NCBI GenBank assembly: GCA_025765615.1
Contig: JAIVFJ010000691.1
Span: 1 to 14,592, forward strand
DNA from: Zopfochytrium polystomum
Lineage: Eukaryota > Chytridiomycota > Chytridiomycetes > Chytridiales > Chytridiaceae
Reading direction: 5' to 3'
Length of the DNA stretch: 14,592 nucleotides
The notes beneath the pieces are model-generated. The model was not told the DNA's origin, made no database searches, and saw only the letters and a list, made by a program, of their open reading frames with translations. Each line of letters starts with the position of its first letter. Within the stretch, counting starts at the first letter, position 1. Shown one piece after another: positions 1 through 6,676 of the stretch. The position numbers and the translations under genes are program-made.

Positions 1-241
1 TCTGTTTCTCTCCCTGTCTCTCTCTCCTCTTCCTCTCCTCTCTCTCTCTCTCTCCCTCTCGCTCTGCTCTTCCTCTTTCCTCTCTCTCTCCCTGTCTCTC
101 TCCTCTCCCTCTCTCCCTCTCTCACTCACTCTCTCTCTCCCTGTTGCTCTCTCCCTGTCTGTAGGACTGGCAGTCAAGGGCTGTCTGTCTCTCTGTCGCT
201 TCGCTCTCTCTCTCTCTGTCTCTCCTTCTCTGTTTCTCTCC

Positions 242-272
<31 letters not shown>

Positions 273-450
273 TCTCCTTCCTCTCTCTCTCTCCTCCCTC
301 CCTCTCCTTCTCTCTCTCTCTCTCTCTCTCTCCTCTCTCCCTCTCTCCTCTCTCTCTCTCTCCCTCTCCTCTCCTCTCTCTCTCCTGTCCTTCTGTCTCT
401 CTCGCTCTCTCTCTCTGTCCACACACCCAACACACTCTTCTCTCTCCTCT
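1..450. repeat. CT-rich microsatellite tract
   Basis: Nearly pure pyrimidine sequence made of CT, CCT, CTGT and TTC short repeats, with no gene. The apparent reverse-strand reading frames here are Arg/Glu repeats produced by GAGA sequence and are not credible proteins. Confidence 0.9.
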
Positions 451-451
451 C

Positions 452-531
452 TTTTGAGCAGGGGGGTTGAGGGGGGGCGGCAGCCCCCCCACCGGGGGGC
501 TCAGGGGGCGGGAGCCCCCTGACTCAAAAAC
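452..531. repeat. GC-rich foldback repeat, copy 1
   Basis: The best-preserved of several copies. The unit opens with TTTTGAGCAGGGGG and closes with CCCCCTGACTCAAAA, which are inverted repeats of each other apart from one extra base. Between them lie runs of G and C (GGGGGG, CCCCCCC, GGGGGG, CCCCC) that could form nested hairpins or a G-quadruplex. It lies inside a CT tract. No known function is recognised. Confidence 0.75.
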
Positions 532-644
532 ATATTTTCCTCTGTCTCTCTGTCTTTCCTTATCTCTCTATCTGTTTCACTGCCTCTGTCTCTGTCCCTC
601 CCTGCAGTTCTTGGTTACTTTCTCGCTTGGGGGTGGGGCGACTC

Positions 645-700
645 TGACCATCTCATTGGAGGCAGACCAACCCATCAGACAAGGCAGCTGCAAGCAACTC
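645..700 (+). repeat. Module shared with Helitron C leader
   Basis: The sequence around accatctcattggaggc followed by gaccaacccatc recurs with few changes at 4686-4722. No coding function is visible. Confidence 0.55.
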
Positions 701-767
701 GATGCAACCACAGGAAGGTGTCAGGATAGACAAGTGAGGAGTCTCTTTCTCTCTCTCTATCTCTCTT

Positions 768-822
768 GATCGATTGAGCGGGGGTGGAGGGGGTTGGGGA
801 GCCTCCTGACGAAAAAAACCCA
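768..822. repeat. GC-rich foldback repeat, diverged copy
   Basis: Starts with TTGATCGATTGAGCGGGGG and ends near CCTCCTGACGAAAAAAACCC. It retains the G-rich left arm and the C..TGACnnAAAA right end of the foldback unit but has lost the central C-run. A counterpart at about 4943-4980 (ttgatcgagcagcaggggg) lies in Helitron C. Confidence 0.45.
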
Positions 823-914
823 GCTTCTCTCTCCTCCCTCCTCTCCCTCCCAACCTCTCTCTCGCTCTCTCTCTCTTTGCATTTCAATCATGCTCTAAAA
901 ACTAAAAATGGAAT

Positions 915-1215
915 GAAGTCAACAGGCTGTCTGTCTCTAAGAGTGGCAGTCAACGGTTGTCTGTCTATCTCCTATCTATCCCTAGTGGCGGAGTGGCAGT
1001 CAATGGGCTGTGTGTCTCGATATCTATCTCTCTGTCTCTTTGCAGTCAACGGCTGTTGTCTATCTATCAATCAATGACTGCCTCTTTGTTTGAACTAAAG
1101 TCAACGGGCTGTTTGTGTTTCTCCCTCTGGGTTCTGTGAGCACTTTGGAGCCAGTGCCCAGCTGACTGTTGCATTCAACAGGCTGTCAGTCTTCCTGTTG
1201 CAGTCAAATGGGTTG
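915..1215 (+). repeat. GTCAACGG-type short repeats
   Basis: Copies of GTCAACGGG/GTCAACAGG followed by CTGTCTGTCT-like sequence appear at about 918, 949, 1045, 1100, 1178 and 1203, often preceded by GAGTGGCA or AA. The same motif recurs through Helitron B, and its first 12 bases (AAGTCAACGGGC) match the subterminal sequence of the Helitron right ends. Confidence 0.6.
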
Positions 1216-1534
1216 CTCATGAGCGGCCAAAGGCTGCAAGGGCAGCACTCAGTTTGTCAGAGGTCCCAGGTTTGCCAGTGTGGCTGTGCTGAAGACTGCG
1301 ACTTCTCTCTCTTTCTGTCCCCCTTTGTCTGTCAGTGTGTCAGTGGCTTGGGGCTAACACTCCAAGCTTTGTTGGTCACTCTCTGCTGGCCTGCCACACA
1401 ATGTTCATTGTGGCATGCCACTCTCCTTTCAATCCAGGGACAGATTGCCTGTGTGTGGGACAACCAATATCCATTGAAGGCTTGTCTTTAATCATTTTTT
1501 CTCTCTCTTTCTTTTTTTTTTTTTTATGTTTTTT
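1216..1534 (+). other. Noncoding stretch, nothing recognised
   Basis: No gene or RNA is recognised. The part near 1400-1430 (ttcattgtggcatgccactct) is similar to 3800-3823 upstream of the right end of Helitron B, so it is probably conserved subterminal Helitron sequence. It ends in a T-run, as do B and C just before their right termini. Confidence 0.5.
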
Positions 1535-1571
1535 GGCAAGGATTGCTTACAAGTTGACGGGCATCCCCTAG
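1535..1571 (+). promoter_or_regulatory. Helitron A right (3') terminus ending CTAG
   Basis: The segment GGCAAGGATTGCTTACAAG, then TTGACGGGCATCCCCTAG, aligns base for base over most of its length with 3855-3891 and 14259-14293. Helitron right ends end in CTRR; here that is CTAG. GGATTGC and GCATCC can form a short bulged stem, much weaker than the usual subterminal hairpin. The next base is T, as expected on the 3' side of a Helitron. Confidence 0.75.
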
Positions 1572-1690
1572 TCTATATAATCAATCTACTAAAGACGACA
1601 AGCATTTGCGGCTAAACTGTTTTCCTAATTGCAATTAGTGAAGTGGGGGGGGTATAACTTTTTGTCTTTGGTGCCCAATCAAAACTCGGC
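1572..1690 (+). promoter_or_regulatory. Helitron B left (5') terminal region
   Basis: Begins TCTATATAATCAATCTACTA, close to the usual Helitron 5' start TCTATACTATTAAA. The perfect palindrome CTAATTGCAATTAG is at 1625-1638. A G-run and the sequence gtctttggtgcccaatcaaa follow. All are shared with 3892-4010 in Helitron C. Confidence 0.75.
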
Positions 1691-1749
1691 GGAAAAATCG
1701 AAAAATCGGCGGAATTGGCGGAAAAATCCGAAAAGGAAGGAGCTCAATG

Positions 1750-2110
1750 CGTTGTCTGTCTACCAGATTGTCTCTTGGCTGTCTGTCTCACTGTCTCTTT
1801 GCTCTGTCTCTCTCTCTGTCGCTTGCCACTCTCTGTCTGTCCGTCTCTCTCTCACTCTGTTTCTCCTCTCTTTGCCTATCTGTCTGTCTGTCTGTGTTCT
1901 GTCTATCTCTCTCTCAGTCTGTCTCTCTCCTTTCTCTTCTTCTCTCTCTCTCTCTCTTTCAGGCAAAGAAATTTTTTTGTCCTCTATCTACTGCTCTTCC
2001 CTATCATTCTATCTGTCTCTTGTCTCTCCCTCTCTCTCCCTCTCTCTCTCTCTCTCCTCTCTCCTCTCTCTCTCTCTCTCTCTCTTCCTCCCTCCTCTCT
2101 GTTTCCTGGC
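1750..2110. repeat. CT/CTGT-rich tract
   Basis: Pyrimidine-rich microsatellite of CTCT and CTGT repeats. Open frames here are Leu/Ser repeats in all three forward frames, so none is accepted as a gene. Confidence 0.85.
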
Positions 2111-2111
2111 A

Positions 2112-2215
2112 GGTGAAGGCAAGTGTGTGGTTGCGCTCTGCACAAATGCGACAAGGTGGGCGATGACAACGACCTTTGGCCATCGTCACTGCAAGGAAGC
2201 AGCAGCAGGTTCTCC
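2112..2215 (+). other. Possible captured Cys/His-rich fragment
   Basis: After a splice-acceptor-like tttcctggcag, one forward frame reads a short segment with C-x4-C, then about 14 residues later an H-x-H-C cluster (KCVVALC ... FGHRHCKEA). This resembles a small zinc-binding motif but I cannot name a family. It is the only non-repetitive protein-like stretch in Helitron B and could be a captured host exon or chance. Confidence 0.15.
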
Positions 2216-2600
2216 ATCTCTTTCCCTTCTTTCTGTGTACATTTTCGAATGGTGGACTTGCTTGCCCAAGGACAGCTTTATGGCCTCTGGTGCTGCAAAG
2301 CAGCAGTCAGCAGAGTCCTTTGGTATTCATTTCCATCTTTCCTCTCCATGAACACTATTTTTTTTCTTTGGCGCCCAGTTGAAATGCAGTGGCAAAATTC
2401 CAAAGGAAGTCAACCAGCTGTCTGTCTATCTGAGTGGAAGTCAACGGGTTGTCTGTCCACCTCCCTGTCTCTGAGTCTGGGAGTGGCAGTCAACAGGCAA
2501 TCAACAGGTTGTCTGTCTCGCTCTGTGTTTCTGGCTCTGAATGTTGGCTGTAGATGGAAAGGAAAACACTGTCTGCAATCTCTCACTCTCTCTGTCTTTT

Positions 2601-2679
2601 TCAAGCAGGGGGGTTGAGGGGGGGCAGCAGCCCCCCCCACCGGGGGTCAGGGGCGGGAGCCCCCTGACTCAAAAAAAAA
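2601..2679. repeat. GC-rich foldback repeat, copy 2
   Basis: Same plan as copy 1: tttttcaagCAGGGGGG, a G-run, CAGCAGCCCCCCCC, CGGGGGTCAGGGG, then GCCCCCTGACTCAAAAA. The right arm is intact and the left arm has CAAG in place of GAG. Confidence 0.75.
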
Positions 2680-2960
2680 CAACCCAGCCTCTCTCTCTAT
2701 CTCACTCACACACTCTCTCTGTCCACTATGTAAACCCGTTTTCTAATTGCAATGGTGGAGTAGGGGGGACGGTGTGGGTTTAATATTTTTTCTTTAGTGC
2801 CTAATCGAAACGCATGGCAAAGTTCAAAAGGAAGTCAACAGGCTGTCTGTTTATCTGAGTGGAAGTCAACGGGTTGTCTGTCTACCTCCCTCACTGACTC
2901 TGCGTCTGAGAATGGCAGCTGTTGGTGGACAAGTTATCAAATCATCTGCGACCTCTCTCT

Positions 2961-3010
2961 TTGAGTGGGGGGGTTGAGGGGCATCAGCCCCCTCACAGGG
3001 GCTCAGGGGG
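2961..3010. repeat. GC-rich foldback repeat, copy 3 (right-truncated)
   Basis: Carries TTTGAGTGGGGGGGTTGAGG, then gcatcagccccctcacagg and GGCTCAGGGGG, but lacks the closing CCCCCTGACTCAAAA arm. It runs directly into a copy of Helitron left-end-like sequence (ggggggacagtgtgggttta). Confidence 0.65.
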
Positions 3011-3306
3011 TTCGTAGGGGGGACAGTGTGGGTTTAAAGTATTTTTTATAGTGCCTAATCAAAACGGAGGGCAAAATCAATACACTCAAGAAAACAAGGC
3101 TTTGTGGAGTGGCAAAATTCAAAAGGAAGTCAACGGGCTGTCTGTTTTCTGAGTGAAAGTCAATGGGTTGTCTGTCTCCCTGTCTTTGACTGGCAGTCAA
3201 AGGGGAGTCAATGGGTTTGTCCGTCTTGCTCTGTCTGACTCTGTAGTTGGCTGTTGATGGAAAAGGATAAAATTGTCTGCAATCTCTCACTCTGTCTCTG
3301 TCTCTA

Positions 3307-3372
3307 TCAAGCTGGGGGGGTTGAAGGGGGAAGGCATCCCCCACTGGGGGGCTCAGGGGGCGGGAGCCTCCA
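3307..3372. repeat. GC-rich foldback repeat, copy 4
   Basis: Carries caagctGGGGGGG, GCATCCCCCACTGGGGGGCT and CAGGGGGCGGGAGCC. The closing arm is diverged (tccatacagagaag). Confidence 0.65.
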
Positions 3373-3705
3373 TACAGAGAAGCGTGATGTGGCTGAACCC
3401 ACCCCCCACCAAACTAAAATACTATTCCGCTTATAATCTGCAAAGTCAACTGGACTGTTGTTTCTATTATTCAGGATTTGTCACTCTCTGAAAGTGGCAG
3501 TGAAATTCAAAAGGAAGGAAGTCAACAAGCTCTGTCTATCTGAGTGGAAGTCAAAGGGTTGTCTGTCTACCTCCCTCCCTGTCTCTGAGTCTGGGAGTGG
3601 CAGTCAACGGGCAGTCAACGGTTTTCTTGTCATCCCTCTATGTCTCTGATTCTGGCTATTGGGCTGTTGGTGGACAAGTTATCAAATCAGCTGCGACCTC
3701 TCTCT

Positions 3706-3758
3706 TTTGAGTGGGGGGGTTGAGCGGCGTCAGTCCCCCCACAACCCCCTGACTCGAG
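3706..3758. repeat. GC-rich foldback repeat, copy 5 (short)
   Basis: Has TTTTGAGTGGGGGGG at the left, CAGTCCCCCC in the middle, and CCCCCTGACTCGAGAA at the right. The central CGGGGGGCTCAGG block is missing, giving a shorter hairpin with both terminal arms retained. Confidence 0.65.
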
Positions 3759-3854
3759 AACAATTTTCCCTCATCCCTCTAAATGGCGTGCCACTGCATT
3801 CATTGTGGACTGCCACACTCTTCAGTGTCTTCTTTTTTTCTCCTTTTTTTTTTT

Positions 3855-3891
3855 GGGAAGGATTGCTTATAAGTCAACGGGCATCCCCTAG
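3855..3891 (+). promoter_or_regulatory. Helitron B right (3') terminus ending CTAG
   Basis: Starts GGGAAGGATTGCTTATAAGT, then CAACGGGCATCCCCTAG, after a T-run. It differs from the A terminus (1535-1571) at only a few positions and is followed without any gap by TCTATATAAT. Confidence 0.8.
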
Positions 3892-4010
3892 TCTATATAA
3901 TAAAAAAAACAAGGAATTTGCGGCTAAACTGATTTTCTAATTGCAATTAGTGGAGCAGGGGGGGGGGGTTAATTTTTTGTCTTTGGTGCCCAATCAAACT
4001 CGCCATGTGG
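3892..4010 (+). promoter_or_regulatory. Helitron C left (5') terminal region
   Basis: TCTATATAATAAAA fits the Helitron left-end consensus. The palindrome CTAATTGCAATTAG is at 3937-3950, followed by a 10-base G-run and ttttgtctttggtgcccaatc. The same order is present at 1572-1690. Confidence 0.8.
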
Positions 4011-4040
4011 TGCTGGAAATGGAAGGCTCTTCTGTTTGTC

Positions 4041-4046
4041 TATTTC

Positions 4047-4083
<37 letters not shown>

Positions 4084-4605
4084 TTCAGCAGAGCTTGATC
4101 GAGAAATTATTTCTCAAACTCAACGGAAAAATCGGAAAAGGAAGGAACTAATGGGCTGTCTGTCTCTCTGACTGTCTCTCTCTCTCTGTCTCTCCCTCTC
4201 ACTCGCCATGCAGTGCTGGAAAGGAAGGCTCTCTGTTTTTCATTTTTTTTCTCCCTCTCTCTCCATCTCTCTCACTCGCTCTCTCTCTCTCTCTCACGAG
4301 GTTGATCAAAAAAAATTGTTTCTTCCCACTCTGACTGTCTCTCTGCTCTGCCTGTCTCTCCATCTGTCTCATCTTTCTGTCTGTCTCTCAGTCTCTCAGT
4401 CTGTCGGGCTCTCTATCTGTCTCTCTCAGTCTCTCTCTATCTATTTGTCTCTCTGCCTATGTCTCACTCTCCCTCGCAACTCCCTCGGCCCCTCCCCTCT
4501 TTCTGTCTCTCTCCCTGTCGCTCCCACTCTCGATCGGTCTCTATGTTGTCTCTCAGGTCTGTCACATTCGGTCTGTCCTTGTCTACCTCTCAGTCTTTCT
4601 CTCTA

Positions 4606-4668
<63 letters not shown>

Positions 4669-4681
4669 TCTCTCTCTCTCC
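4041..4681. repeat. Leader region with CT tracts
   Basis: Long CT runs at 4041-4086, 4250-4297 and 4595-4681, separated by two TTGATC-containing spacers (4090-4140 and 4300-4330). The cggaaaaatcggaaaaggaa block near 4120-4145 is shared with Helitron B near 1690-1740. No coding sequence is credible. Confidence 0.75.
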
Positions 4682-4820
4682 CTCGGACCATTTCATCCGA
4701 GGCGGACCAACCCATCCGACAACGACAACGAAGGAGACCTCGACGACACGACGACTCGACGGCGACGCGACAGCAGTATGATCCCACACCCCACACCAAC
4801 ACCCACACCCACACCGCACC
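4682..4820 (+). repeat. Non-repetitive island in the leader
   Basis: CTCGGACCATTTCATCCGAG is a short hairpin (CTCGGA/TCCGAG). It overlaps the module shared with 645-700 and is followed by CGA-rich sequence and CACACC repeats. It could be a promoter element of the Rep/helicase gene, but no TATA box is seen. Function unknown. Confidence 0.35.
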
Positions 4821-4821
4821 T

Positions 4822-4842
4822 ACCTCTCTCTCTCTCTCTCTG

Positions 4843-4941
<99 letters not shown>

Positions 4942-5150
4942 GCTTGATCGAGCAGCAGGGGGCTCGCAGGCTCCTGCCCAGCTCTCTCTCTCTCGCCCTC
5001 TCACACACACACACAGACGCACACACAAACTCGCTCACTCGCTCACACTCTCTCTCACTCTCACTCGCTCGCTCTCACTCTCTCACTCTCTCACTCTCTC
5101 ACTCTCACTCTCTCATCTCTCCCTCACTCTCCTCACTCTCTTCTGTCTTG
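4822..5150. repeat. Long CT tract just upstream of the Rep/helicase start
   Basis: An almost uninterrupted CT run of about 120 bases (4822-4942), then a TTGATCGAGCAGCAGGGGG remnant of the foldback type, then CTCACA/CTCGCT repeats to about 5150. Such long polypyrimidine mirror repeats can form triplex DNA. The start codon of the gene is at 5180. Confidence 0.8.
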
Positions 5151-5179
5151 CCTCCAACTGAAACTCATCAAGCCACCTT

Positions 5180-5910
5180 ATGTCGAAACGCTGTTGCCCT
5201 TCATGTGGAGGTTGGGATCACCAACGAAGTACAGCAAAAAGTGCGTTCAAACATCAGCTGCCCATCCTGCGGAAGTAATTCACATTACCGAAATCAATCT
5301 GTCGACTGCCATATTTTGCTGGCTGCTCTGTGTGTGGACAGATGACCCATGCAAACCAGGACTCCGATTCGTTGTCCCCGCTTTCCTGGCTGCTCCACAT
5401 GTGGGCAGTTGAACCATGCAAATCAAGGCTCACTGCTCTGTCCCCAATTTCCTGGCTGCTCTGCGTGCAGCTCACCAATCACATTGACCAAACTTCCCCC
5501 CTCTGCCTTAACTTTGCTGGCTGCACCCTCCTGTGGACGCCGCAGTCACCATGGCCCCACCTCTCTTCAATGCCCAACCGCCAGCCATGCCCAAGATGCG
5601 GCCTTCAGGATCACCTACACGAGCGCTCAAGGCGTTGCCCTCGACCTTGCCTCACTTGCCGGGGCCATGACGAACCTGCTGACATTGCAGAATCCCACAA
5701 TTCGGTCAATTCACTTGACTGTCCCTACCGCCTTCCGTGTGATGCCTGTGGCAGCATGGATCACCTTGACTACCGGAGCAATGATTGTCCTGGCCACATC
5801 ACCTGCCCTGCCTGCGGCCAAAGAACCCACCAACCAGGCGGGACCGTCGATGCCCAAAGACAATTGCTCAGCTTGGGATAGCGGTGGCTCGGGAGTTTTG
5901 TGCTGATCAG
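5180..5910 (+). pseudogene. Transposase N-terminus: array of zinc knuckles
   Basis: Repeated units of the form C-x2-C-G-x3-H-x7-C-P are readable at about 5195 (CPSCGGWDH), 5259 (CPSCGSNSHYRNQSVDC), 5324 (CSVCGQMTH), 5388 (CSTCGQLNHANQGSLLCP), 5458 (CSAC, then a frame change, NHIDQ..LC), 5533 (SCGRRSHHGPTSLQCP), 5585 (CPRCGLQDHLHERSRRCP), 5655 (CLTCRGHD with a longer loop, ending DCP), 5731 (CDACGSMDHLDYRSNDCP) and 5807 (CPACGQRTH). The unit period is about 55-75 bases. Zinc-binding motifs are known at the N-terminus of Helitron transposases, but an array this long is unusual as far as I know. They probably bind single- or double-stranded transposon DNA. Several frame changes fall between units. 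Confidence 0.8.
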
Positions 5911-5997
5911 GTGAGGTCCATATTCTTTTTACCTTGCAGTATTGGTTATGCCCTCCTGATCACACGTCCCCCAATTTTTTGCATTTTTGACCTTCAG
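5911..5997 (+). other. Predicted intron 1 of the transposase gene
   Basis: Starts GTGAGG after CTGATCAG and ends TTTTGACCTTCAG, with a possible branch site in TTTTGAC. It is 87 bases long, a multiple of three with no in-frame stop, so reading through it is also possible. An internal AG at 5938-5939 would give an implausibly short intron. Confidence 0.6.
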
Positions 5998-6525
5998 ATT
6001 CGGGGCAAGATGTTGACAAGGACCATCGCTGCCACTTCCTTGGCCCGATTGCAGACAGCCTGTCCACTCTGCAACGCGATCCATGTTCATTCAAGAGCGG
6101 ACCAGCGGATCATCTAAAAAAAACCCCAAAGTTTCGCTCTGCTGCAGTCGTGGTCAAGTCTCCCTGCTGCCGTTGGCTGGAGCGACTCCCTTCATCAGTG
6201 AGCTTCTCCTGGGCAATGACCGCCTGTCCACAGAGTTCCCTGTCCAACGCGCGCAACTACAACAGTCTCATGGCGTTTGCATCTGTTGGTGCAAAGATCA
6301 AGAGCCACGGCCAAGGTGTTCCAGTCTTCACTATCAGTGGACAGCTTCACCACAGCATCTCCAACTTTTGCCAACGACCCCCAGGATCACCCCAAGTTCT
6401 CTCAGATGTACATTTATGATTCTGCCCAGCAGTTTAATGCCAGAATGACAGTAGCTGATGGAGGATTTGGCTCCTTGCGCCCAATGCCGGAAATAGTGGA
6501 GATGCTGCAGGCTGAATTGCTGGAG
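5998..6525 (+). pseudogene. Transposase pre-Rep conserved domain, first part
   Basis: The frame of exon 1 continues after the intron into a CPLC motif, then after a frame change near 6080 into FIQERTSG.SKKNPK.SLCC, followed by the SRGQVSL.PL block characteristic of Helitron transposases. A second frame change near 6240 leads to ARNYNSLMAFASVGAKI and FTISGQLHHSI. A third near 6355 leads to the PKFSQMYIYD block, ending with MPEIVEMLQAELLE at the exon edge. All these blocks occur in this order N-terminal to the Helitron-like N domain. Their exact role is unknown; the cysteines suggest metal binding. Confidence 0.85.
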
Positions 6526-6615
6526 GTACGTTTCTCTCTCTCACTTCTGTTTGTGGCTCTTCAATGGTCTGAGGTTGACTCCCTCTTTTTTCTTCTTTGC
6601 TCTTCCCCACCACAG
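6526..6615 (+). other. Predicted intron 2 of the transposase gene
   Basis: Starts GTACGT and ends with a pyrimidine tract and CCCCACCACAG. It is 90 bases long, a multiple of three with no stop in the coding frame. Its translation (hydrophobic, Leu/Phe/Ser-rich) does not resemble Helitron proteins, whereas the sequence after it does (FNPYARLYQTAGE), which supports an intron over coding sequence. Confidence 0.7.
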
Positions 6616-6676
6616 TTCAACCCATATGCCAGGCTTTATCAGACAGCTGGAGAGTGTCTGCGTCGCAATCCATCAG
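6616..6676 (+). pseudogene. Transposase exon fragment cut by the solo LTR
   Basis: The frame reads FNPYARLYQTAGECLRRNPS and is cut at ATCAG. It resumes in the same phase after 7076, where a second ATCAG lies. In Helitron proteins this position holds the N-P..R..R motif before the Helitron-like N domain. Confidence 0.85.
6672..6676 (+). repeat. Target site duplication ATCAG, left copy
   Basis: The five bases ATCAG immediately before TGTTATG match 7072-7076 after the LTR end. Five-base duplications are usual for Ty3/gypsy integrases. Confidence 0.9.

Larger units (their letters stand above)
1..1571 (+). mobile_element. Helitron-like element A, right-hand part (left end outside window)
   Basis: This stretch ends with the same roughly 37-base sequence that ends Helitrons B and C, including a final CTAG, so it is read as the 3' part of a related element that begins before the window. 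It has no convincing gene: every open frame is built from CT-repeat translations. It holds CT tracts, two GC-rich foldback units and scattered GTCAACGG repeats. A 40-base module near 645-690 (accat..cattggaggc..gaccaacccatc) also occurs in the leader of Helitron C at 4686-4722, and in both cases a CT tract and a TTGATCGA motif follow, so A probably shares the leader organisation of C. Family membership is seen in the sequence; a Helitron left end for A was not found. Confidence 0.6.
2360..3770 (+). repeat. Degenerate higher-order repeat in Helitron B
   Basis: Two unit types alternate. Type a (about 2541 and 3243) contains ttggctg..gatggaaa followed by ctgcaatctctcactct. Type b (about 2915 and 3662) contains gttggtggacaagttatcaa followed by ctgcgacctctctct. 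Each unit then runs into a GC-rich foldback repeat and is preceded by GAGTGGAAGTCAACGGG and CTGTCTGTCT copies. The spacing a to a is about 700 bases and b to b about 750, so the array looks like a duplicated dimer. Parts of the element's own left end (ctaattgcaat, G-run, agtgcctaatc) recur at 2740-2810 and 3010-3070. Confidence 0.65.
1572..3891 (+). mobile_element. Non-autonomous Helitron B (2.3 kb)
   Basis: The left end is TCTATATAATC and directly follows the CTAG of element A. The right end is CTAG at 3888-3891, directly followed by the left end of C. The first roughly 150 bases match those of Helitron C (gcggctaaactg, the palindrome CTAATTGCAATTAG, a G-run, then tttgtctttggtgcccaatc), and the last 37 bases also match, so B and C belong to one family and B presumably depends on a C-like transposase. 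The interior carries no Rep or helicase sequence. It is CT-rich and consists largely of degenerate repeats. The ends match the known Helitron 5'-TC and CTRR-3' rules; actual mobility is inference. Confidence 0.75.

Noticed and set aside
1..450. Reverse-strand Arg/Glu-rich open frames and forward Leu/Ser-rich frames
   Set aside because: They are translations of CT/GA microsatellite in every frame and have no non-repeat content.
1535..1571. Strong Helitron 3' hairpin
   Set aside because: Only a short bulged stem (GGATTGC/GCATCC) can be drawn for A and B, and it is weaker in C, so a classical GC-rich hairpin is not claimed.
2400..3650. CRISPR-like array from repeated GTCAACGGG words
   Set aside because: The repeats are degenerate and unevenly spaced, the spacers are themselves repetitive, and the context is a eukaryotic Helitron.
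4780..4815. CACACC repeats as a telomere-like sequence
   Set aside because: Only about 35 bases, internal to Helitron C, and mixed with other short repeats.
4208..5161. 317-residue open frame across the Helitron C leader
   Set aside because: It is mostly Ser/Leu from CT repeats, with no domain. The real start of the transposase is the ATG at 5180 in another frame.
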